Virus record (IMG/VR): IMGVR_UViG_3300028392_000050
Location: 1-64,000 of that record
Length of the DNA stretch: 64,000 nucleotides
Direction: 5' to 3' (one strand)
From: a virus
Position 1 is the stretch's first letter; every line of letters starts with the position of its first letter. The position numbers and the translations under genes are program-made. This document shows positions 54,053 to 62,328 of this stretch, one piece after another. The notes beneath the pieces were generated by a model. The model saw only the letters and a list, made by a program, of their open reading frames with translations, made no database searches and was not told the origin of the DNA.

Positions 54053-55630
54053 ATGAGTGAATATGACGATTTTGAAGAAGTAGATGAAGAACTCGAAGAA
54101 CAACTAGAGGTCTACGAAGAGCTGTATGATGACGGCCTGGATGAACTGTCGCGTGAGTTTGTTGACCAACTAATTGATAAGATTATGATATTTATGACTG
54201 CCTTAGTCGGTCACCCACTACGCGTTTATCAAGAGCCTTTAGCCAGACGTATTATCGAGTCTGTTGTAATTAACGAAGGTGAAGAAATTACCGCTCTGGC
54301 TTCTCGTCAGTCAGGTAAGTCTGAGACCGTGGCGGATACCGTAGCGGCGTTGATGGTTATCTTGCCACGACTTGCCAAGATGTACCCTGACCTACTAGGT
54401 CGCTTTAAAGACGGCCTGTGGGTAGGTTTGTTTGCCCCTGTTGAAGGCCAGGCTGAAACCCTGTTCTCCCGTGTTATTTCACGACTTACCAGTGAGCACG
54501 CGTTGGCAGTCCTTGAAGACCCAGAGATTGATGATGAGGCTAAGAAAGTCGCTGGTGTGACTAAGCAAGTTAAACTTCTTAAGTCTAACTCCTCAGTTAT
54601 GATGATGACAGCTAACCCTAGAGCAAAGATTGAGTCTAAGACCTTCCACCTTATCGTTATTGATGAGTGCCAAGAGGCAGATGACTTTATTGTGGCTAAG
54701 TCAATTGGTCCTATGCTAGCGTCTACTAACGGTACTATGGTAAAAACTGGTACCCCTACCACTCACAAAAACAATTTCTATCGCGCTATTCAACTTAACA
54801 AACGCCGCGCTACTGGCCGTGGTGGTAAGCAAAATCACTTCCAATGGGACTGGCGTGACGTAGCCAGAGCTAGCGAGGACTATGGAAAGTTTGTCCGTAA
54901 AGAGATGCTTCGTATTGGCGAGGACTCTGATGAGTTCCAGATGGCTTACAACTGTAAGTGGCTTCTAGAACGCGGTATGTTCGTTACTTCAGGCGTTATG
55001 GATGAGCTTGGTGATACTTCTCAGAAGACCGTAGAAGCTTGGCACCGTACCCCTGTAGTTGTAGGTATTGACCCTGCCCGTAAAATGGACTCCACAGTAG
55101 TCACCGTGGTTTGGGTAGACTGGGATAGACCTGATGAATTTGGGTATTTTGACCATCGCGTGCTTAACTGGCTAGAGATTCAGGGAGATGACTGGGAAGA
55201 CCAGTATTTCCAAATCGTTAACTTCCTTGAGAATTACGACATTTTGTATGTAGGTGTAGACGCCAATGGTGTAGGAGATGCTGTAGCCCAGCGTCTTCGT
55301 CTTTTGCTTCCTAGAGCAGAAGTTATCTCTGTCGGAAGTAGCCAGCAAGAACAGTCTAAGCGTTGGAAGCACTTAAAGACATTGATTGAACGCCGTCTTA
55401 TTGGTTGGCCAGCGCACGCTAAGACTCGCGGACTTCGTAGATGGAAGCGTTTTTACCAGCAAATGACTGACCTTGAGGTTAAGTTCCAAGGCCCTAACTT
55501 CCTTGCCCATGCCCCTGAAGAAGCCCATGCCCATGATGACTTTGCCGACAGTCTAGCCATTGCTTGTAGTTTAACTATGGATTTGACTATGCCGAACGTA
55601 GAAGTAAGTTCTTCGCCTTTTTACAGATAA
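54053..55630 (+). CDS. terminase large subunit
   Basis: DNA-packaging motor, 525 aa. The ATPase has an adenine/Walker A region ASRQSGKSETVAD near residue 83 and Walker B FHLIVIDECQEAD near residue 198. The nuclease domain shows the acidic residues in VVGIDPARKMDST, LYVGVDANGVGD and HAHDDFADSLAI. Start MSEYDDFEEVDE is preferred over a GTG 60 bp upstream inside a hairpin. Confidence 0.92.
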   Translation: MSEYDDFEEVDEELEEQLEVYEELYDDGLDELSREFVDQLIDKIMIFMTALVGHPLRVYQEPLARRIIESVVINEGEEITALASRQSGKSETVADTVAALMVILPRLAKMYPDLLGRFKDGLWVGLFAPVEGQAETLFSRVISRLTSEHALAVLEDPEIDDEAKKVAGVTKQVKLLKSNSSVMMMTANPRAKIESKTFHLIVIDECQEADDFIVAKSIGPMLASTNGTMVKTGTPTTHKNNFYRAIQLNKRRATGRGGKQNHFQWDWRDVARASEDYGKFVRKEMLRIGEDSDEFQMAYNCKWLLERGMFVTSGVMDELGDTSQKTVEAWHRTPVVVGIDPARKMDSTVVTVVWVDWDRPDEFGYFDHRVLNWLEIQGDDWEDQYFQIVNFLENYDILYVGVDANGVGDAVAQRLRLLLPRAEVISVGSSQQEQSKRWKHLKTLIERRLIGWPAHAKTRGLRRWKRFYQQMTDLEVKFQGPNFLAHAPEEAHAHDDFADSLAIACSLTMDLTMPNVEVSSSPFYR

Positions 55631-55708
55631 TTTGTGTTTATCCTGCAAAAATACTGTTTTAGTATAAAACTTGTATAGAGGCCTCAACCTTTTTATTAGG
55701 AGATATTA

Positions 55709-56107
55709 ATGTCACTTGCACCAGACCCACAGTTCCCAGAGCGTGCCCCACTAACTTACGACCGTAAGATGGCTGCAGCAGCTCCTGGCCAGCGCGGACC
55801 ACTTCGTTTTGAAGAAGGTATCGCAACCGATACAGACGTTCCAGACCAGTTCATTCTTGGTGCACAGCAGGGTTACACCCCAGCTGCTGGTCGTCCAAAC
55901 CGCAACGCCCCTGTCCACACCAAGACTGCTGAAGAAACCATGAGCGAACGCGCTCACGTTGGTTCAGCTGCATGGGTGGAGTCACAGGACTACCTAAGCG
56001 AGTTCTCAGGCGCAGCCTTTGAGGACCACGGTTCAAACGTATACGAAGAGGTTATTCGTAACGGTTCACGCCAGCAGCACCCGAACCCAGCTCAGGTTCA
56101 GGACTAG
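55709..56107 (+). CDS. hypothetical structural-region protein
   Basis: A 132-aa proline/alanine-rich protein (MSLAPDPQFPERAPLTYD start) between terminase and portal with a strong GGAG ribosome site, promoter-like TATAAAA near 55664, and a terminator after it. C-biased codons and its own promoter suggest abundant expression, perhaps a minor virion protein. Confidence 0.65.
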   Translation: MSLAPDPQFPERAPLTYDRKMAAAAPGQRGPLRFEEGIATDTDVPDQFILGAQQGYTPAAGRPNRNAPVHTKTAEETMSERAHVGSAAWVESQDYLSEFSGAAFEDHGSNVYEEVIRNGSRQQHPNPAQVQD

Positions 56108-56117
56108 GTTCTAGCGT

Positions 56118-56153
56118 TTAACCCCGTCTGCCCTAATAGGTGGGCGGGGTTAA
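56118..56153 (+). terminator. hairpin after the gene at 55709
   Basis: TTAACCCCG pairs with CGGGGTTAA, with an inner CCC/GGG extension; a weak T-containing tail follows. Confidence 0.75.
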
Positions 56154-56175
56154 GCTTCTTATAAGGCGGTGAATT

Positions 56176-56493
56176 ATGGCTCTCGTTAAGGGTCAAGAAG
56201 TAAAAGAGACGCCCCAACAATACCCTGCAAACCCGCGTCTTTGGAACCTGATTACTACCCAGGCAAAAACTCGTTTTGCTAAATATCCTTCTCCAGCTGC
56301 TGCTCACTGGGTGCACACCAAGTACATACAACTTGGCGGACAATTTGTGGATACCCAAAAAGAAGTAGACCCACGTATGCGTGACCGCGCTCAAGAAGCT
56401 ATGGATAAAAAAGAAGAGCAACAGAAAAACTCTATCCAAAAAGACGTAAATAAGAAAGTAACTAAAAAAGTTACTAAACCAATTGCTAAATAG
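56176..56493 (+). CDS. hypothetical basic protein
   Basis: A 105-aa protein with WNLITTQAKTRFAKYPSPAAAHWVHTKYIQLGG (by position residues 24-56) and a lysine-rich tail (NKKVTKKVTKPIAK). The central part is conserved-looking in small phage proteins near portal genes. Function unknown. Confidence 0.6.
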   Translation: MALVKGQEVKETPQQYPANPRLWNLITTQAKTRFAKYPSPAAAHWVHTKYIQLGGQFVDTQKEVDPRMRDRAQEAMDKKEEQQKNSIQKDVNKKVTKKVTKPIAK

Positions 56494-56566
56494 TAAAGCC
56501 TAAAAAACACACGAACTTTGCGATACACTATAATTACTATTAAACTTACTGAAGGCGCTTTGTAGC

Positions 56567-58288
56567 ATGTCGATTGATTTTTCCCCACCGTCATATAGAG
56601 CCGCATCGTCTGACCTTACCATCAGCATTTCCCCTCTGGGCCTTGTAGAACTTGCTGATGAAGAATTTGAGGTTCACGGTCCTCGCCTAAACCGTTACAG
56701 CCTTAACTGGGCTATGTACCTAGGTCACCACACATCTTTCCGCCGCCAAGCTGGTGAACCTTCTATTATCCTGAACTATTACCGCGCTTTTACTGATTTT
56801 ATTATTAACTTCACATTTAGCAAGGGTGTCCAGTTCCGTAGCGTTAAGGCCACAGAAGCTATCGTTCCTTCACTTCTAGAGCGTGTTTGGGAAGTAGACA
56901 ATAATAAGGCTACTGTGCTTTGGGAAATTGGTCAGCAAGGCGGTGTATCTGGTGACTGCTTTATCAAGGTGGCTTATGAAGAAGCTTACACAGATTCTGT
57001 AGGCGGTATCCACCCAGGCCGTGTTCGTATCCTACCTCTTAACTCTTCTTTTGCTTTCCCAGAGTTTCACCCTCACGACCGTGAGCGACTAGTCAGATTT
57101 AAGCTAAAGTACCGTTTCTGGGGAACATCTCTAGAAGGTACTCGTCAGGTATACACTTACACTGAGATTCTTACCGAAGACACTATTGAAGAGTACATCA
57201 ACGATGAAATGATTGACTCTCGCCCAAACCCTCTAGGTATTATTCCAGTTATTCACATTGCTAACGTTCGCGTATCAGGTTCTCCTTGGGGTCTATCTGA
57301 CTGTAATGAAATGATTAGCATTAACCGTGTCTATAACGAAACTGCTACAGACATTGCAGATATCATTAACTATCACGCTGCTCCTGTTACCGTAATTATT
57401 GGTGCTAAGGCTAGCCAGCTAGAAAAGGGTGCTAACAAGGTTTGGGGTGGTCTGCCAAAGGACGCTCGTGTTGAAAACCTTGAAGGTGGAGGCCAGGGTC
57501 TAAAGGGCGCTATGGACTTTATGGCACAGCTAAAGAAGTCAATGCACGAAATGACCGGTGTGCCTGAGTCTGCTCTAGGTCAGGCTATGCCTGTTTCTAA
57601 CACTTCCGGTGTTGCACTTTCTATCATGTTCCAGCCTTTGATGAACCGCTACCACCAGAAGATTGTGCAGTACGCGCATGGTATTGAGCGTGTAAATGAA
57701 CTAGTACTTCGCACCCTTGCACTAAAAGAACCAGAGACATTTACTCTTAACCTAGACGTAGACACCATGCCAAAGCCTGAGCAGTTGGTTCAACTTGACC
57801 CTAACGACCCAGAGACTTACAGAACATACGCACACTTCCCTCCACCACTTCCTCTAGACAAGCTAATTATTTTGAACGAAGTTCAATCATTGCTATCACT
57901 TGGTCTACAGTCTAAAGCTGGTGCTTTGCGTGACCTTGGTGAAGAGTTCCCTGAGTCTAAGCTTCAGGAAATTCGTAAAGAACTTATTGACGATGCAGTT
58001 GCTGATGGTGCCCTACGCCTTGTTCAAACTGAAGTTGACCAAGAAATCGCATCACTTACAGGCCAGATGGCTCCGGCTGACGGCACAACTGCTGGTGGCG
58101 GGGCTACTCCAGGTGCTGCTGCTCCTGGCCCTATGGCAGGTGGACCAGCGGCTGCTGGACCAGCCCTTGACCCAGAAACTCTTGATAATTTGAGCATGGG
58201 TGAGTCTGAACTTAGAACTCGCCTAGTGACAGAAGCTTATGGAAGTCGTCTTCCACAAAGACAAGTTCCACAAGATTATACAAAATAA
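56567..58288 (+). CDS. portal protein
   Basis: Dodecameric portal at the capsid vertex, 573 aa. Portal-like features: an N-terminal RRQAGEPSIILNYYRAF region, GGVSGDCFIKVAYEE, NPLGIIPVIHIANVR and the helical stem with MHEMTGVPESALGQAM. C-terminal 80 residues are Gly/Ala/Pro-rich and then polar. A TATAAT box near 56528 lies upstream. Fits the position between terminase and scaffold. Confidence 0.88.
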   Translation: MSIDFSPPSYRAASSDLTISISPLGLVELADEEFEVHGPRLNRYSLNWAMYLGHHTSFRRQAGEPSIILNYYRAFTDFIINFTFSKGVQFRSVKATEAIVPSLLERVWEVDNNKATVLWEIGQQGGVSGDCFIKVAYEEAYTDSVGGIHPGRVRILPLNSSFAFPEFHPHDRERLVRFKLKYRFWGTSLEGTRQVYTYTEILTEDTIEEYINDEMIDSRPNPLGIIPVIHIANVRVSGSPWGLSDCNEMISINRVYNETATDIADIINYHAAPVTVIIGAKASQLEKGANKVWGGLPKDARVENLEGGGQGLKGAMDFMAQLKKSMHEMTGVPESALGQAMPVSNTSGVALSIMFQPLMNRYHQKIVQYAHGIERVNELVLRTLALKEPETFTLNLDVDTMPKPEQLVQLDPNDPETYRTYAHFPPPLPLDKLIILNEVQSLLSLGLQSKAGALRDLGEEFPESKLQEIRKELIDDAVADGALRLVQTEVDQEIASLTGQMAPADGTTAGGGATPGAAAPGPMAGGPAAAGPALDPETLDNLSMGESELRTRLVTEAYGSRLPQRQVPQDYTK

Positions 58289-58415
58289 TTTATATTTAGC
58301 AACAAAAACGCTGTAGAAAGCGTAAAACTTAATATTGAAAACATAACGTGCGGCTATATGTGCTACGTGTCGAAAGACACATTCGGAAAACGCCCTAGAG
58401 AAATTAAGGATATAC

Positions 58416-59219
58416 ATGAGTACAACAGATTCACAACCAAATGCCGAAGCTTTTGAAGCTGAAGCAGGAGTAGTTCCAACAGTAGCAACGCCTGACGCTG
58501 ATGCGTCAATTGCTACATCGGTATCTTCAACTGATGCGCCAGCTACAAACACCAAGTTCTATACGGACGAGGATTTGTCTAAGGTACGCACCCAGGAAAA
58601 AGATAAGCTTTACCCACAGATTGACGCACTAAAGTCTGAACTTGCAGAGATTAAACGTCAACGTGAAGAAGAACTTGCAGCAAAACGTGCGGAAGAAGAC
58701 GCCAGAGCCGCTGAAGAGCGAGCAAAGGCAGAAGCTGATATGGACGTTCGTGACCTTCTAAAGCAGAAGGAAAACGAATGGCAGGAGCAATTGGAGCGTG
58801 AGCGTCAAGAACGCGAACGCGCATTTGCTGAGTTGGACCGTGAAAGGCAGTACTCAGAACTTACCAGTTACAGGCAGCAATTGCTTGAATCTGAGCGGGA
58901 CAATATTATTCCCGAACTATTGGACCTTGTATCGGGTAACACCCCGGAAGAGGTTAGTGCGAGTATCGAAGGCTTGAAAGAGCGTTCCGCTCGTATCCTT
59001 GATTCGGCACAGGCAGCGATGCAGAATGCCCGCAAGGAAATGACGGGTAGTCGGGTAACCGCGCCACCCACCGGACCATTGGATATCAATTCGGAACAAC
59101 GTACGCTTACGGCTCAAGAAATTGCAGCCATGCCGATGAACGAATATGCACAATATCGTCAGCGTCTATTGAGTGATAAAGCTCGTGGACGAGGACAGGG
59201 TTTGTTCGGGAACCCATAA
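58416..59219 (+). CDS. scaffolding protein
   Basis: A 267-aa protein with an acidic disordered N-terminus (residues 1-50), a long charged coiled coil (about 60-160; repeats of EEELAAKRAEEDARAAEE type) and a C-terminal helical/basic end, as expected for a phage capsid scaffold. Directly precedes the major capsid gene. 58289-58415 before it is non-coding with AAGGATAT as ribosome site. Confidence 0.8.
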   Translation: MSTTDSQPNAEAFEAEAGVVPTVATPDADASIATSVSSTDAPATNTKFYTDEDLSKVRTQEKDKLYPQIDALKSELAEIKRQREEELAAKRAEEDARAAEERAKAEADMDVRDLLKQKENEWQEQLERERQERERAFAELDRERQYSELTSYRQQLLESERDNIIPELLDLVSGNTPEEVSASIEGLKERSARILDSAQAAMQNARKEMTGSRVTAPPTGPLDINSEQRTLTAQEIAAMPMNEYAQYRQRLLSDKARGRGQGLFGNP

Positions 59220-59256
59220 AACTAATAACGTCAATTTAATTTAGGAGCCCACACAA

Positions 59257-60345
59257 ATGGCATCAGGTATTACGGGAACCGGCAATCTAGCTGCCGCCCC
59301 AACCTCGTACTCAGGTACAAACACCCAGCTAACTCAGGCGATTCAGCAAATCTGGTCAAAGGAAATCCTTTTCCAGGCTATGCCAATCCTTCGCTTTGAG
59401 CAGTTCGCAGTTAAGAAGACAGAACTTGGTGTTGCACCGGGTCTTCAGATTAACTTCTTGCGTTACAACAACCTAGGCTTCGCTTCAGCGCTAGTCGAAG
59501 GTGTACGTATGCAGACCAACGCTCTGACTGCACAGCAGTTCTCAATCACCGTTTCAGAGCACGGATACGCACTTGCAGTTTCAGAGCTATTGCTAAACGC
59601 ATCTTTCGATGACGTTATGGCTTCAGCTTCTCGTCTGCTAGGCCGTAACATGGCTCTTTACCTAGACAAGCTAAGCCGCGACACCCTATACGGTGCGACT
59701 TCTCAAATCTGGGGTGAAGACCGTACCAACCTAACCGCTATCACTAACGGAACTGGTAACTTCAACCAGTACGGATACGGTACAAATGGTACAAGCAACG
59801 CCTCAATGACTGGTAACTACTTCTTGAGCCCACGTACTGTTAAGGACGCGGTAGAGAACCTAGCGACTAAGAACATTCCAAGGCTTGGCGAGACCTATGT
59901 TGCATTCGTTCACCCTCACCAGTCACGTCGTCTACGCGACACTGCTGAGTTCATCGAAGTAACTAAGTACGCTGCTCCAGGTAACTTCATGCTAGGTGAA
60001 ATCGGTCGTCTATACGACACCGTATTCATCGAGACCACTCAGGTCCGTAAGGTTACTAACGGTGCAGGTACCGGTTGGTCTGCAGACACTGCAGTATCTA
60101 ACCCAACCCCAGCTGCTGGTGGAGGCTACGTAAGCCCTGCTGAGTGGACTGGTAACGGTAACGCAGACCGCTACGACGCTATCTTCATCGGAGATAACGC
60201 ATTCGGTCACGCTATTTCACTTCCAGTTGAGCTACGTGATGGTGGTATTCTAGACTTCGGTCGTGAACACGCACTAGCATGGTACTCAATCTTTGGTCTA
60301 GGTCTAATCACTGACCAGGCTGTGATTGTAGCTTCAACCAACTAA
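59257..60345 (+). CDS. major capsid protein (N4-gp56-like)
   Basis: Main shell protein, 362 aa, HK97 fold of the N4-gp56 group. Recognisable stretches are WSKEILFQAMPILRFEQFA near residue 33, SEHGYALAVSELLLNASF, YLDKLSRDTLYG, and FVHPHQSRRLRDT. Codon use is strongly C-biased, in line with very high expression. AGGAG ribosome site; followed by a terminator. Confidence 0.9.
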   Translation: MASGITGTGNLAAAPTSYSGTNTQLTQAIQQIWSKEILFQAMPILRFEQFAVKKTELGVAPGLQINFLRYNNLGFASALVEGVRMQTNALTAQQFSITVSEHGYALAVSELLLNASFDDVMASASRLLGRNMALYLDKLSRDTLYGATSQIWGEDRTNLTAITNGTGNFNQYGYGTNGTSNASMTGNYFLSPRTVKDAVENLATKNIPRLGETYVAFVHPHQSRRLRDTAEFIEVTKYAAPGNFMLGEIGRLYDTVFIETTQVRKVTNGAGTGWSADTAVSNPTPAAGGGYVSPAEWTGNGNADRYDAIFIGDNAFGHAISLPVELRDGGILDFGREHALAWYSIFGLGLITDQAVIVASTN

Positions 60346-60353
60346 TTGTGTTA

Positions 60354-60379
60354 GGGGGGTCAGAAATGGCCCCCCTTTT
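60354..60379 (+). terminator. terminator after major capsid gene
   Basis: GGGGGG and CCCCCC with a 10-nt loop, then TTTT. Confidence 0.85.
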
Positions 60380-60421
60380 ACAACCCCTGCAATACCGAGA
60401 TACTAATTAGGAGAATACCCC

Positions 60422-60790
60422 GTGGCAACACAAAAGAAACCAAGCGACTTTACAGGTCGCCAACGAGATGCCCTCGTCGCACAGCAGTTAGATGACCAGG
60501 CAGCACGCACAAGCGAGCTTGCAATGGCTACTGCTGAAGCTGCTATTAAAGCAGAAACAGAAGTAATCGACGCTACAGAGCCAAATCGTGCTCAGCCAAT
60601 CGTAGTTGATGAAGTTGTTAAGAGCAAAGAACAGAACGCCACAGTAACTATCCGCGTGTCGGATACTATTGAGGGTATGACTTTCGGTGCTGGCAACTAC
60701 TACAGCTTCAAGGCTGGTCAGAAGTACGAAGTTACTCCAGAAGTAGCTGCTCACCTTGAGCTAAAAGGTTATGTATCACAGAGATTCTAA
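60422..60790 (+). CDS. hypothetical head protein
   Basis: A 122-aa protein with a GTG start after AGGAG. Helical N-terminus (DFTGRQRDALVAQQLDDQAA) and a C-terminal beta part (YYSFKAGQKYEVTPEVAAHL) typical of small proteins following N4-gp56-type capsid genes. May be a head-completion or decoration protein. Confidence 0.65.
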   Translation: MATQKKPSDFTGRQRDALVAQQLDDQAARTSELAMATAEAAIKAETEVIDATEPNRAQPIVVDEVVKSKEQNATVTIRVSDTIEGMTFGAGNYYSFKAGQKYEVTPEVAAHLELKGYVSQRF

Positions 60791-60808
60791 ACTTCTCTTT
60801 AGACGGGG

Positions 60809-60833
60809 CAGCGGGCTTAGTGCCCGCTGTTTC
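60809..60833 (+). terminator. rho-independent terminator
   Basis: CAGCGGGC-TTAGT-GCCCGCTG followed by TTTCG. Ends the head operon. Confidence 0.8.
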
Positions 60834-60902
60834 GTTTATCCAGACTTTTTGCACGTTATAAGTCATCATATAAATGACGGATTTTTCTTAGGTTAGGTTA
60901 AT

Positions 60903-61961
60903 ATGGCGACTGTTTCAGACCTTGTATCTAAGGTCCGTGTTGAGCTAAACGACCAAGCTCGTCAGTTCACCAAAGTTTTTATTGGTGATGGAGTTACTAA
61001 AGACTTTACTACTGGCTATAAGCCACTAGATACAACCACTTTGATGGTTAAAGACAACAACACCGCCCTGGCTAATCCAACTACTTATACAGTTGAGCCT
61101 ATTTATGGCGTTATCCACACAGCCACTGCCCCAGCAGTTGGGCACACCCTGACTATTACCGGTAACGTATACAGATACTTTACTGATGACCAATTAACTT
61201 ACTACGTTAACACCGCAGTCTTACAGCACACAAATAACCGCACAGACGGCTATAACAGGGCTATAACTATTGACACCCTACCTGAGATTGAATCTTATCC
61301 AGTAGTCCTCCTAGCGTCCATAGAAGCCCTCTGGGCCCTAGCTACGGATGCAGCATTCGATATTGATATTCAAGCCCCTGACGGTGTCAGCATTCCTCGT
61401 TCTGAGCGCTTCCGTCAGCTTAGTGCAATCATTGAATCTCGCAAGGAACAGTACCGCAATCTATGTTCTGCTCTTAACATTGGTGTTTGGCGCATTGAGA
61501 TGGGAACTCTACGCAGAGTGAGCCGCACTACTAATAAGCTTGTTCCAATCTACGTTGCTCAAGAGATTGATGACTCTACTAGCCCAGAGCGCGTTTACAT
61601 GCAAAACGACCTTAATGGCCGCTCAGTTATACCTAGCACAGTGCCTATCTACGATATGGTAATGCAGCAGGGTGACACTTTCTCAGTTATTCTTGATTTC
61701 CCTGACACTATGAACTTTAGCACTAATACGTTTAAGGCCCAGATTAGAACCTACCCTGGCTCACCTACACTATGGGCTACATTTACCATTGCCGTTTATG
61801 ACGCTAACCTTAAGAAGCTAAAGCTAAGCCTTGATGGACCTACTACCGCTATTCTGCCAGTTCGTTGCTTCTGGGATATTCAGGCTACCTCATCTGTTGA
61901 TAACAGCGTTACTACCTATCTTCGCGGACAGGTATTTACTTACCCACAGGTGACCCAGTAA
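60903..61961 (+). CDS. putative head-tail adaptor with C-terminal beta domain
   Basis: A 352-aa protein. The N-terminal 200 residues include SDLVSKVRVELNDQA, YFTDDQLTYYVNTAV and SIEALWALATDAAFD, the pattern of phage adaptor/connector proteins. The C-terminal 130 residues (TFSVILDFPDTMNFS; KLKLSLDGPTTAILP) form an added beta domain. Overlaps the next start by one base (TAATG). Confidence 0.65.
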   Translation: MATVSDLVSKVRVELNDQARQFTKVFIGDGVTKDFTTGYKPLDTTTLMVKDNNTALANPTTYTVEPIYGVIHTATAPAVGHTLTITGNVYRYFTDDQLTYYVNTAVLQHTNNRTDGYNRAITIDTLPEIESYPVVLLASIEALWALATDAAFDIDIQAPDGVSIPRSERFRQLSAIIESRKEQYRNLCSALNIGVWRIEMGTLRRVSRTTNKLVPIYVAQEIDDSTSPERVYMQNDLNGRSVIPSTVPIYDMVMQQGDTFSVILDFPDTMNFSTNTFKAQIRTYPGSPTLWATFTIAVYDANLKKLKLSLDGPTTAILPVRCFWDIQATSSVDNSVTTYLRGQVFTYPQVTQ

Positions 61962-62320
61962 TGACTGATACAATTATTGTTACCCCCTCACCAGTCGTAG
62001 AAGTTACCGTAACTCCTTCAGTCACTACATCTACTAATCCAGGCACTGTTAGCGTTTTTACAGGAACTCCGGGACCTACTGGACCAGTTGGACCAACTGG
62101 ACCTACAGGGCCACAAGGAACTTCTGGCGGTTCTCTAACTTTTACACAAAACTCAGTTACTACTACATGGACTATAACTCACGCTCTTGGGTATTACCCA
62201 GCAGTTACAACAACTGATTCATCAGGAACAGTAATTGAAGGAACAATCTCTTATCCATCCATCACTTCGGTAGTAGTAACTTTTGGAATTGCTACCAGCG
62301 GCTTTGCTTATCTATCTTAG
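61961..62320 (+). CDS. collagen-like tail/virion protein
   Basis: A 119-aa protein with a Val/Thr-rich N-terminus, a short collagen-like (G-x-y)n stretch GTPGPTGPVGPTGPTGPQGT at residues 35-54, and a C-terminal beta domain. Collagen-like repeats occur in phage fibres as trimerisation stalks. Codes directly before the long fibre-like gene. Confidence 0.7.
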   Translation: MTDTIIVTPSPVVEVTVTPSVTTSTNPGTVSVFTGTPGPTGPVGPTGPTGPQGTSGGSLTFTQNSVTTTWTITHALGYYPAVTTTDSSGTVIEGTISYPSITSVVVTFGIATSGFAYLS

Positions 62321-62328
62321 GAAAATAA